64,000 nucleotides of DNA, from positions 3,116,501 to 3,180,500 of the forward strand of contig JAXDDX010000024.1 of the NCBI GenBank assembly GCA_034670405.1, given 5' to 3'. The notes below the pieces were generated by a model. That model was not told the DNA's origin. It saw only the letters and a program-made list of their open reading frames with translations, and ran no database searches. Numbering within the stretch: the stretch's first letter is position 1; every line of letters begins with the position of its first letter. This stretch comes from Hoplostethus atlanticus. Its lineage: Eukaryota; Chordata; Actinopteri; Trachichthyiformes; Trachichthyidae. Shown in pieces: positions 13,776 through 35,763 of this stretch. The translations under genes were made by a program, and so were the position numbers.

Positions 13776-16189
13776 ACATGTGGCATCGCTGACACAGTGA
13801 AGGAGCAAACAGAGCAGAGTAACATTCCTCTCCCGATCGGAGCAAACACTAACCCAGAGAGGAGGTCAGAGGGCAAACAGGACGTACCCACCCTGAGCAT
13901 CAACACCTGGGCTCCTCAGTGACTAACATGCAAGATGTTCCTACAGAAAGCTTTATGTGTGTCTTCCAGTGAATCATACAACACCCATGTACTGCACGTG
14001 GTGTTCCTCTGCTGACAGGGACCAGTGTGTCTCAGTCATGCGTCATCAAAAACAGGTGTGTAGAGAACCTTGATGATCAAACAGTCTGTCTAGAAAGCTC
14101 AGCAGACAATAAATATTGGAGAACGATCTAAGATCAGAGAAGCAATGAGAGGGAAGAAGAGAGAGAGGGAGAGAGAGAGAGAGAGAGAAAGACACCGCCA
14201 GTGGGAGGAGAGGAAGCATCTATTGATTCAGTCAGTAAGGACTCAATTCTTCACACTGCATCATTACATTAAGGTGGATGATTCGTTTTTCTATGTGATT
14301 AATCCATTCTAAATCCAACAAATGTTTCAATCATTTTCAGGATTAATGTCGTCTCGTGAGTAACATTAAAAAGATTATCAAATCAACAAAAACACGCTTC
14401 ACTGAAAGACTTTCATTTGGCCTGGGAGTCATTTTTTGCAGATGTTCCAAGGATCACTACTGGAGAAGAGCACATGAATGTTCATACCTGCGTTTGGATG
14501 TGTGTGGTCCGTAAGGGTTGCTGGAGATGGTCCAATCTCTCATCACCGGCACCTACCGCCCCCATACACATTTACTATAATAAACCACAGTAAAATGTGC
14601 ATGTCGAGCTTCTACATAAATACATAAACATCTAGATGTGTGTAGATATATGTGGAGTAAATGTCACTCACAGGAGCCTGTATGGGAGGTCAGAGAATGA
14701 TGAGAGAATAAAAGATAGATGTACAAAAGAAAGATTTAGCCCTGGTCTAACACTAATTTAAAGTGGGGGAAAATATGGGTCATTCATCCTAGCAACAACT
14801 ACAGTTTTATCCCAGTGAGAGCATCTCTCCAGTCTTACACCCAAATGTCCTGCCAGCAAAAGGCTGTGCTACTGATCTAGAAATGAAAGATAGATAGAAA
14901 GATAGAAATGAATTAGAAGCATAGCATCCTACTACATCAATGAGTTAAACCTCTACAACCCTGAGGAAAGGTGTAGTAAGAGTAGTAAGTAGTATGTGAC
15001 AAATTCTTATACCTCAACTTCTACCCTCATAGCGACCCCATTACCTGTCATGGCTCCTGGGGAGACGCTCCAAGCTAGTTAGTAACTGAACAAAGTAAGT
15101 AATGCAGGTGTGAACGGTGGTGCGTGACTGAGATCCACTGAAAAACGCTGTGTGTGTTCCCCACCGAAGGTAGGATCCGAGTTGAGTCAAAATGACACCC
15201 CTCATTTACAGTCACCCCTGTGAGGATGTGCTGCTGATTATTTAGTCCCCAGATAAAAAGAGCCTGTCTCCCAGGGTTATCTACATATACAGCAAAGGAG
15301 GGCAGACCGTCTGACTCCGGCTGTTGTTATTTCCTATAAATGATCTATGTATGTGTGAGTGAGTGTGTGTCTGTGAGCATGTCTGTATGTACCTGTGAGT
15401 GTATGTACGTACGGGAGTGGGTGTGTGTAGGTGTTTAACATCCCAGCGGTGCTGTGCGGTGGACCACCGGCCACGATCTCCCATAAGGCAATGCGTGGGT
15501 CACTGGACCTGACTCATCAAGGCACAGACAGTTTATTTATGGAACAAAAACATGTGGAACAAACCGGTAGCTAGCTAACCCCATTTCCCCCCACATCTCC
15601 TAAAATCACAGACAACCACAGAAACCCCCGAGATATTTCAACCATACTATTCTACTACTACAAACCTTCTGCTTTCTTTCTGTGATGATGGATGGAGGGT
15701 TACACACACACACCTTGCACACTCAGACAGATGCACACAAACACACATGCATGCAAAACATTCATTCATTCACTCACACACATACACAGGATCTGTTGTC
15801 TGAATAACCAAAGCTATATTGATTATCATGAACATAGATCAGACTGCAGTACTCCACTGCAGTACAATATCACCCTGGAGTCTCTCAAAGACACCACTTG
15901 CAGAGGTCTACATGCATACATACATCTGTATGCTCTGGTAACTTCTGATCACATGAGGGAGGACCAGAGAAATCAGACAAAATGAAGAAAAGTAACAGCA
16001 CCCTCAGTGAAACAAGAGGGTTTCTGAGGCCAGTCATTTGTATAGCTGTATTTAAGGCTTTTCTTTTTAGCCATTTCATGTCCATGGTGTACACAACTTC
16101 ATCCTTCCCTAAAAACCTGTGCCCTTACACTGTTTCTCTGGGCTATGCTTTAAGCACAAGTGCTTCCAGTGAACAAGCCAGCACATGTA

Positions 16190-16190
16190 G

Positions 16191-16222
<32 letters not shown>

Positions 16223-16250
16223 ACACACACAGACACACACACACACACAG
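16190..16250. repeat. Interrupted (CA)n microsatellite
   Basis: CA units broken at regular places by CAGA steps, an imperfect older array. Confidence 0.94.
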
Positions 16251-19200
16251 AGGCCATGCCGTGTCTCTCAGCAGTGTCCTTAATGAAGTTGTGCTTGGCA
16301 GACCAGGAGGATATGTGGCTAACTGGTCCAGGGGTTATGATTGTCATTGTGGGCTTGATTCTGACCACATTTACGATGACATCACCAGACAGAACCTGAG
16401 GCTCCTGCCTTAACATGACTGAGACGCTAAAACCAGACAACTGTGTGCTTGTCTCACTCCGGATCTCTCTCTGTGTTGAGGCCCAGTGATCATTATGCAC
16501 ATTTGTGAATACATTTATGGTTGAGAGACCTGGATGTGAATGTAACGTTGTTCAATCGAGGGTGAGAGAATGATTTACACAGTCCAGAGAAAAGGGGAAA
16601 CAAATGACTGACTTCCACACTACACCCTATACTGACTCCCAGTGGAGATATTATTTAGTGCACCGATTTAACTCCATGGGATACAACAGATGACCAGTAA
16701 CACTGCCAAGCATGAAAAGAAACAAACTGTCAATATGGTGCATTGGAGACAATGTAACCTCAGTGAGTGATGTTGTCAAATACAACAAAGCCTTCAGGTA
16801 GACTCAATCATGAGGCAACTTATTTGGATTCATCATGGTGGTGCAGTGAAAACCAGTGAGAGTCCGGCGTTCAGAGCATGCTCGGGCTGGAGCCACCCTG
16901 GAAACTCCTGACCCCTCTGGTCACTGTCAGGACCTTGCCTGAATTCTTCAAAGTCCAATCTCCCCTTTGCAGCTCAGTGTGTTTGAATGTCAATCAACTT
17001 TCCCTGGTGTCTGTTGACCTTCTAGATCTGACTGGTCAAGAACAGCTCCATGTCTGAGACTTCGAATGTTTGCAGTAAATTCCACTCAGTTGCCAGAGAA
17101 CAATAAGATATTGTGGCACCCCCTGGGAAAAGCCAGGTGCCACAAACCCAATCTGAGGGCACGCTCACAGATCATACTGGAGACGAGATTCCAACAAAAA
17201 TAACACTTTTTATCAGGTCTTTGCACCAAATTACAACTCAAACTTGGGTGGGGGCTCTCCTCCTTCCTCCCCTTTGTCTGCTTCTCTGGTTCCCTCTCTT
17301 CACAGACGATCCTCAATCAGCTCCCACCTGGCTGATTGCTGAACTGGTTCAGCTGGGGCAAGATGGCCGCCTGGCTGTGGAATGCTGGGGAATGTAGTCC
17401 CTTCCCCACAGTTTTCCGATGGCAGATGCCTCAGTCTGCCACAATTTCTATATCATTTATGACCTTGTACCATACGTGTTTCTGTTTATGTCCTTCAGAG
17501 GTTACCGTGTGGTAAAACATGTCCGTTTCCATGCACAGTAGGGACTTGGAGACCAGTCATTTCTGAAAGCTACCATCTATCCTTGAACCATTGATGTATA
17601 TTATTTATATTTGCTGCTTCATGACTCATATTAGCAACAATGCTTGTATTCTGCTTTGTTTCTGACCCCATCTCTGGACAATAACTTTGGCCTGGTGATT
17701 AGATTTTGCAGGCACAATCAAAGAGCCACATCCCTCCACAGAGACATCATCAAAGGGCATCAAACTCAGACCTGAAAGTGTGTGCTGATGACAGATTCTC
17801 TCTCTGACTAAAAGAAGGCACTGGAGGTGCAAACTCTCAGTTCCATCACGGTCGTCCTTCTGAAGTATGAGCAGCCAAAGGGACGTTTCTTTCTGCCTGT
17901 TGGTTCCTGTGTTGGTTCTTGTCTAGACTTGGAGCAGCTGGGATAGGGCCAGGCATGTCAAGCTCTTTCTCTCTCTCTCGCTGTCTATTTTCCCAAATGC
18001 CTGTGCCAGGCCCTCGTCAACTTGTCTCACTGAGGAAATGTGAGGAGAGACCCATTGACACCCAAATATCTGTCACCATCAAACCCACACACAACTCTGT
18101 AACCACACAGAGAAGGAAAACTGCCATTAGCATATTTTATATAGCACAACTGTGGCAAGCAAGGGTAAGTTTAGGCCAATGTTAACAAACTGATGATGAG
18201 TGTCGTGCCTGCAGAGCAGCGCTCAATTCTGATATCTTTATATGGACTAAACGCGACTGATATGAATGCATACTTTGTATAATCACAACGTGAGATATTG
18301 AAAGACACTTTCAGAGTGATATTACAGCTGTCCTTGAGTCATGCACTGCCAAATAGAAAGTGCACTACAGGTCTTATAAAAATGGCCAGCTGTTGCCAAC
18401 ATGTCGTAGCTCTTTGTGTCCACCGAGTGGCGCACTCTGGTCTTAGCACGACTTTGGTCTTGGCGGTCTTGCTCACAAAATATCAAGCTTTCCAGCAGAG
18501 GCCCTCACTGTAACAGTATAGCGTCAGGATGCCAGCTGGTTAAAACCATGAAAAATAGCATTTTCTGTTAATCCTTTGGTTAGCATAATTGAGTTAAATG
18601 GTTGAGAAATGTATTCTGTAACTCTTTTGTCTTGTATGCCACAAAAGACAGGAAAATAGTGTTGAATATATCAAATATGTTTATCTGTATGTTGATTCTC
18701 ATGAGATTACATCTTTGATATGAGACTTTTATTTCAATTAAGGGTTTAAAACATCTTGTGCTGCCTTAAAGTATACTTGTATTATGTTGTATTGTGTTGT
18801 ACTATACTTTCGGGGTTTTGTTTTCAGGGGAAAAAAAAGCCCCTGTAAGTTTTATATTTACGACAACATGAAGTTTAAAGAAGATGGACCATCTGAACAA
18901 CTGAAGCATCAATGTAAGCATCTATCAATGTAATGTTATCTCTGTAGGACTTTCAGGGGCCTTCCATCCCCCAAGGGAATCAGCTGATAAGACCCTTGTG
19001 CAAGTATGTCAGACAAATATGTATAGATACAGAAAGAAAAAGAGAAAGCAAGAGGGGGACGGGGTAAGTAAGAGAGTATGTGAGAGTGGACAATTCCAAT
19101 ATGAGTGATGATCTGGCTGCTCCTCTAGACATTACACCGACACCCAAGTAGACAACATCTGCCTGCCCTCACACACAGACATACAGAAACAAAGCCTGAC

Positions 19201-20162
19201 ACACACACACACACTGACCCATCCATCCAGTATTAAACTCTGATTCATCAGACACATTACTCACAGGCTAAAGGCTAAACACTGTTTGTTGCCACAGGTT
19301 ACTATTGGTTACTCTGTCAGTTGCATCACATCCAAGCTATCTTGCTCCTCCCTGTATTTTGTGTATTTTTGAACAATAATAAGTAGATGATATTTGTCAC
19401 TTCATACTAATGTACAGCTTGTTAGCAGCTGAAGCCTGGACCCATGATATGTAGGGTGTTCATTAATAATGATAATTAATAATTAATAATCCCCTTGTGT
19501 TCAGTCTAATTTTAAAGTGGCAATAACTCAGAATTAGGGTGAAGCAAAACAAGAGATAGGTTGATTTCACTTTTATTTAATTCACTGGAAGTTAGCAGAA
19601 TGAGAAAAACGCATAAGGATGACTGTTTTGATGGCAGGTTTCCCTCTCCCCACTGTTATCTCCCTGTCTGCAGTAGAGACAGACAACAAAACGCTTTTTT
19701 AAATGTGGGTCTGTCTGTGGTATAAAACGTATACAATCTATTTGGAGTCTCTGGCGTGACAAAGTTTGAGAACCCTTGCTTTAAGATACAAAGGCTTGCT
19801 GTGTGAGTTTCTGGTAATCCAGCATCATTTCGATCATACCACTTGGGGGACTCGGGGATTCCAGTTGCAGAATGGGAGGAGGAGCGGAAGTGGAGGAAGT
19901 CGTTCCACAGATTGGATGTGTGTAGGTGTGTGTGAGTGAGTGAGTGTGTGTGTGTGTGTGTTGCTACAGTTGCTTCGATAGTGAGAACGGAGCTAACCAC
20001 GGGATTGTTAGGCGAGCAGGGACAGGCAGAAGACAACCGCAGCAGGAAAAACCGCATACCGTACGTCTCGAGGACTCGGGAGTTCGTTTCATTTCTTGAT
20101 ACAGGTTAAAGCGGTGCAGCCGGTGCCGAAGCGAGCATTATGCATTCAGACTGCAGACTGCT

Positions 20163-30335
<10,173 letters not shown>

Positions 30336-32063
30336 AGAGCAGAGGGTTTGGATGCACATGGACATAATCCAACCCTCACAACCCAGTGGACAAAGATGGA
30401 GGGTTGATAAACGAGGAGGTGGTGTGTGTGTGTGTGTGTACTTGCGAGCACTGGGCTTGCGTCTCGAAAGAACACTACCTTAGCTTTAGTTTCATCTGGA
30501 GATGTCTGTATGTGTATGTCTACCTGTTTCTGCATGGCCACAATGTGCTTGTGTAGTGCCATAACAGTCCTATCACTGAAACCACAAAGATGAATGTGTA
30601 CGTGTCAGATGGAGATGGATGGAGAGAGGAAAGGAAAGAGCTGACTACTATTTGATGAGGAAGACTTGGCCCCCTTTCTGTGATTAGTAGTTTTTGTGTT
30701 TTTTTTTAAACTGTGATTGTCATTTATTACATTTTTCTTCTACATACTGAACCGGGTCTATCAGATCTAACGGTTCTCTAACTGAAGAATTGATTGCATG
30801 TTGCATATTTAGTCCCCTTGTAAACGTGGATCAGAGGGGTCCCTCGTGTTTCCTTGTCAAGAGGAACTATTCAATGGTACGTTTTGTTCGTCTCTTTCAA
30901 AACATGACTTAAAATCATGTATATTTCTAGATATTCCATCATTGCAAACCTGTGTCAGAATTACTTCTCAGATGATTTACTGATATTTATTTTTTTTCTT
31001 TGACATCCTGCTGATATGTAGAGACTCGCCTTTTAAAAAAAACAAAACAAACGCTAATCTGCCCCACCATTACAAATCAAAGAATTATGGTTGCACTGTT
31101 GTAATGGTTACACTGTCCTGGACACCGTGTTGGTGACAACTTTAACATGCCGTTGTGATTGCTTGATCTGATTAACACACTGCCAGATTCTTAGATGTAT
31201 ACATGTAGTGACTTGAAGAGGCAGAATCCAAAGAGTCAGTCTAAAGGAACTGCCAAAAATTGAAAACTTTTTTTTTGTGTTTGTTTCTATTGTGGAAGAC
31301 CAAATGTTGCCTTTTTCTGTTTTTATGCAATGTGAATTCACACCAGATCCAAGTTTCACAATTTGCGCCAGTGGAGCGAGAGTCTAGCCAAATTCACATT
31401 AAAGCAGTCTTAATGTAGGAAAAACACATCCCCATTTTTAAAATTTTTTTTTTTTAAAGAACTAGTTACTTGGTCACACAACTTTGAAAATAAGGTACAG
31501 AGAAAAGAGCTAGTTGGGTAAAACAAGTTCACATGAGTTGCCTGTATGTGTGTCCTGAGCTTTTTGAGTTATTGTTCTGTGTCATGGTGATTGCCTCGTG
31601 TGTAAATGTGTTTGATCTGTCATAGTGCATCTGAGTGTGACTTAGGGTTGTATAATCCAGTACTTTTGTATCTGTGCATTAGCATCTGTATCTGCGTGTT
31701 TAGCCGTTTCTGTATTGCAGTCTCTCTCTGTGTGTTGAATGAATACTGAATGTTTTGGACTAGTCACAACATGACCTGTAGTTGTAGGACAGGTTCATTC
31801 ACTGTCTTAAGCACCAGTAGCAGTAGACTGTATTCCTCTCCTACCCACCCGCGGTACCGACTTGGTGTCAGGAGTGCAGACGGGAGGAACTGCTTTACAG
31901 AATAGCAGCCTCACCTAGGGGGGATTGTTGTTCACACCGCTATGGCACCAGTCTCATGCTTTGATTTGCTCGAGATAGAACTTAATCTAGATACAGGGCG
32001 TTGGTGCTCTCTGGTCACTGTAGAGGGGTTGTGTCTGTGTGACTCACTGACTGTACATAGAGA

Positions 32064-32069
32064 AATAAA
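32064..32069 (+). terminator. Poly(A) signal AATAAA of dcbld2
   Basis: A canonical hexamer about 1.73 kb after the dcbld2 stop and just before the convergent tmem30c 3' end. It implies a 3' UTR of about 1.75 kb containing a (GT)n run near 30422 and AT-rich stretches. Assigned by position only. Confidence 0.6.
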
Positions 32070-32280
32070 GAGTTTCTAAAAAGAAATGGCTTTATTACAA
32101 TATTTATCTTTACAGTAATACAGACACACCAAACACACAAACTTCAGCATGTCCTCTGTAGGATCCTGTTGCTGCTGAAACAATCACTATAAATACAGTA
32201 GTTTTTATGAGACATTAACCTATATTGGCTGCACTGGGTATGCTTGGTCCATTTTGAAACCTTGGACAAAAGGTCACACT

Positions 32281-32286
32281 TTTATT
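32281..32286 (-). terminator. Poly(A) signal (AATAAA on the - strand) of tmem30c
   Basis: TTTATT on the + strand is AATAAA on the - strand, about 320 bases past the tmem30c stop. A second copy at 32091-32096, only about 25 bases from the dcbld2 signal, could give a longer transcript whose end overlaps that of dcbld2. Confidence 0.55.
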
Positions 32287-32603
32287 GTATACATTTAACA
32301 CAGCAGCCCGTAACCCCTCCCCCCTCATTCATCTGAAACGCCTGCAAAGAAATGAGCTTTGAGATATTAGTGTTCATTAGAGCAACATCGCCACAATTAA
32401 AGTCCTCGGGCACCATGTATATGTAAAAAGTGACTCAATCAAACTCCGCCCAGTGTAATTCCAGATGTCCAGCTGATGTTCTTCACTGTTTTTCACACAT
32501 TCTCCCCCCATCATTTGGTACCAGATTTACAGATTTTAACCATTCTCCATATCCCTCATTTTGTTTTCCCCTTTAGAAGCACTCCTAGGTGGCATAACCA
32601 TTC

Positions 32604-33921
32604 TCACTCAACAGTCCTTGTTTCCACTCTTTCACTCCGTGGCATGCCTGTATGCTTCTTCCCCCCTTCATTCTTACTAAACTTCCACCAGATGACCGTG
32701 AGGACGACGGCTATGAGTAGGATTAGGCCGCTGGTCACTAGGTAAGCGATGGGCAGGAAGCGGTTCTGACCTCCAAACCAGGTCACTGTCGTCAGCACCA
32801 CTTCCTTTCTGCCTCGGAAGTACTGCGAGGGGAAGTCTGGAAAGGCAGAGGTCAAGGTTGCAAATAGGTGAACACAGCCCGACCCAGAGCCTTAAAATAG
32901 TTGGCTTTATTTATGAGTCTAACGGTTCTTCATAGCAGATAAGGATGAGGAAACAAAGCCTCTAATCAATGGGATACAGACCATGTAAGGGGTGCTTCAC
33001 TTCCCTATGAAGGTGCCTGCTGTTTCTCTTTTCTCATGTTTACTGCCTGATTATAGTTTAACCTGAAAATACACCCTTATTAGTTCAACCGGTTAAAGGA
33101 TACTATAGGAGATCTGGATGCTGTATTTCCCTGCGGGCAGACCCTCAGTGAAGGGCTCATTGGCACGGTGCAGAATCCCATAGAGCTTCTTGAAATTGGG
33201 GAAGGCCGCCTCCCTCATCCACACAATCAGGTCGTCGTTGATGAAGCCGTTGTTATTGGGGTCCCGGGGATCCAGATCATACACAGGCTTCTGCCAGTAC
33301 AGTGGCTGCACTGTGCCTGTGGAGTCAGTGAAGGTTTTCATACCTCAAGTACATCCGGATAGCGCTGCAATATAAGATCCCAAAATGCAAGGATGTATAC
33401 CTATTTACCTTGAAACTCTTGTGCCAGTGTCAAGTTCTCTATCTTTGGGTTGTGGTACTTGATGTTCTTGTCGGTATACCAGGTGATGCCCTTCCTGTAT
33501 AGAGGGACCGGCCTTGAGGTCTGCATTGAGCCATTGAGCCCGGAGCCATGATATAACAGAGTGAAGGAGTCTGGGAGAAGACAAATAAACTACAGTGAGA
33601 GGGAGTGTCGGGAGGAATGCAGGGAGGATGAATGTGATGAGTGCTATTGTGCATTACCATTGAAGATACTGTTGGCCACAGCGCCGCAGGGGGCGATGGG
33701 AAGTCCTTTTGGGTCCCTTGAAAATGTCCCACAGTATGAAGAGGGGTTCTGGACAGAGAGCAAGGTTAATGGAGAGACTGAGAGCAATGATGCAACAGAC
33801 AAGACGGCGGCAGACAACAGCTAGACAACGGTGTCTCCTGGACGGTTTGAGAGAAACATGAGATTGGAATTAGATTAGAAAAATGTAATGGTCCTAAAGA
33901 GACTATTGGTGGTGCAGCATA

Positions 33922-33954
<33 letters not shown>

Positions 33955-34964
33955 GTTATAACATCACTCATTCCAGCAGCCAACCCACAAGTACATTACA
34001 TAAAGAAAGCACTGCTCACTAAGAAAGTATCTATCAGCAAACAGTGTGGTGTACTGATTGTGGCGCCACCTTGAGGTTTCGCTTCCTGCCGACCATCTGC
34101 CCATCATCTCTGGAGTCCATGTATCTGCGGAGGTTCTGGTGGAAGTTTATGAGGCCGTAATAAAAAAAGACGTTTCCCTGGGACAGGAACAGGATACGCA
34201 TCATCAGTGTACATAGAGCATTGGAGTAGCTAGGTCTACTAAGCATCCGAAATGGGACACAACCCAAGATATGCTTGTCAAACCTATAAGTCATTACCTT
34301 GAAAGCTTTATGAATGTCAAAGACCACAGTGCAGTTACAGGGCTGCAACGCGTTGCTGGCGCTTTGACGCATCTCAAAGCACTTATTACACGTCCCGGCC
34401 TCTGTGTAGTCCAGCTGGGAAGACAGGAGTACATGTAATGAAAAGAGAAACTCCTGTTTTTACAACCGTCCTTGATTATCTCATACAAAACACACCCTTG
34501 ATCTTTCCTCTGCATGTCTTTTATTGCATCTCCTGCTTATCTTATCAGAGAGCAATGTGATGTACACTGCTATTAAAGTGTCTTAGTGCACATTATATAG
34601 AAACAAAATACATTGTTAAATACATTTTCGATTGAATGACAGACCAAATACTAGGTCAACACACACAAGGGCACTCCCACTCACACACATGCTGAGTTTG
34701 TATGCTTTACAGTGTGAGACTATTTCTAAATAAGCAAGTGCACTTCTCAGAAACAGCGTTACCCACCTTCATTTCCTGTGTGCTCTGCACAGTAAGAAGC
34801 AGCCACACTCCCAGCAGCATACACAGCACAGCCATACAGTAGAAGAAGGGGAGCACAGTGTTAGCGGTTAGCATGGGAGACCAGGCAGGTAGCCTCTGCT
34901 GTTTGAAGGCTGAGTTGTCCGGCCTCCGAGCCAGGGGCCCAGAGTTGGCCTTCTTTTTGCCCAT
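32604..34964 (-). CDS. tmem30c: Cell cycle control protein 50C (CDC50 family, P4-ATPase flippase subunit)
   Basis: CDC50/TMEM30 proteins are the non-catalytic partners of P4-ATPase lipid flippases, needed for their exit from the ER and their activity. Exons in transcript order: 34964-34767, 34414-34298, 34177-34070, 33748-33658, 33570-33409, 33316-33104, 32836-32604. Phases join perfectly to give 373 residues, close to the family's usual ~350-370. Topology: short basic cytoplasmic N-terminus, transmembrane helix about 37-59, large exoplasmic loop, second helix about 324-346, short cytoplasmic tail. The loop shows the family's conserved features: paired cysteines (TCNKC, CNC, YCGTF), PIAPCGAVANS, the NNGFIND-DLIVWMR block, LPAGKYS, and NCT, NGS and NLT glycosylation sequons. 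The start ATG at 34964 is followed by a typical basic leader. TMEM30C rather than A or B is inferred from position beside cmss1/filip1l. In human the locus is annotated as a pseudogene, whereas this copy is intact. Confidence 0.93.
33927..33954. repeat. (CA)n microsatellite in tmem30c intron 3
   Basis: About 14 CA units between exons 3 and 4 of tmem30c. Confidence 0.92.
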
Positions 34965-35511
34965 GAGAGGTAACTCTAGCTGGGGACAGGAGAGGGACCA
35001 GGGTGGGGGGTAGATATCCGGAGATCCAAAAAGCTGGACAACAGGGCGCTCTTCTGTCTTCTCTTCCTGTTCTTTATTTCAACGTTATCTCTCTGTACTC
35101 ACGCTCGCTACTCTGCCTGCCAAGAGATTTTCCCAGCAGGCCTTGCAGGGCGTGGAGACCTTTGAGACCGACTGCTAGCTGTTACTCATTAACCACAATT
35201 CTTTACTTTACTTCCTCTTTCTGTCGCTTGTGTTTTTCTTCGTTTTCTCCTTCATCGCTTCTCTGTTGATTCAGATCAGTGATGGCTTAAAATAGCGTCG
35301 AGTATTTTCTATCTCCATAAAGATTTGCCCTGTGACATATCTGTTGGTTCCGGCCTCTTCTTTGCTGCTTTAGAGCGCTTTTTCACAGGATGTTATGATA
35401 AATGGGACTTCCTAGTGGGTGAGTAAACTCATGACCTCACATTCTCAGTGGGAGGGACTTCCCAAGGTCGGAATAAACAAACAGAGGGATGCTGGTTTCA
35501 TTCAGAGTCCG

Positions 35512-35517
35512 TTTATT
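35512..35517 (-). terminator. Poly(A) signal (AATAAA on the - strand) of cmss1
   Basis: TTTATT on the + strand lies about 250 bases past the cmss1 stop codon and before the tmem30c 5' end. It fits a short 3' UTR. Assigned by position. Confidence 0.55.
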
Positions 35518-35763
35518 CAATCCATCACACTGGGACATCGTGTTGGACTACAAGAGTGAGCAAACAACATCACGCATTTGACACGGTCTCTGAAAATAGT
35601 AAAAGCACAACACAAGCCTCACACTGAGACAAAGGGAAAAACAAACAGAATGGTCCACGCAGGCCAGAGGTCTCTCAGCATGTTACGAGGAACGGATCAG
35701 TGTGATGCTTTCAGCAGAGTCATTGTGTGGAATACCAACACCGGCGACGTTCGTGTTCTGCAC

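Larger units (their letters stand above)
1..19900. other. Upstream noncoding region, no gene supported
   Basis: I see no exon chain here on either strand. The open frames are short (mostly under 140 codons), match no family I recognise, and many are Cys-Val, Thr-His or Leu-Ser runs read from microsatellites. The region contains (CA)n, (GA)n, (CT)n and (TCCTC)n arrays, listed separately, and otherwise unique-looking DNA. It lies upstream of the dcbld2 start, so distal regulatory elements are possible, but nothing in the bases lets me place one. A short or highly diverged gene, or noncoding RNA exons, could be missed by eye. Confidence 0.6.
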
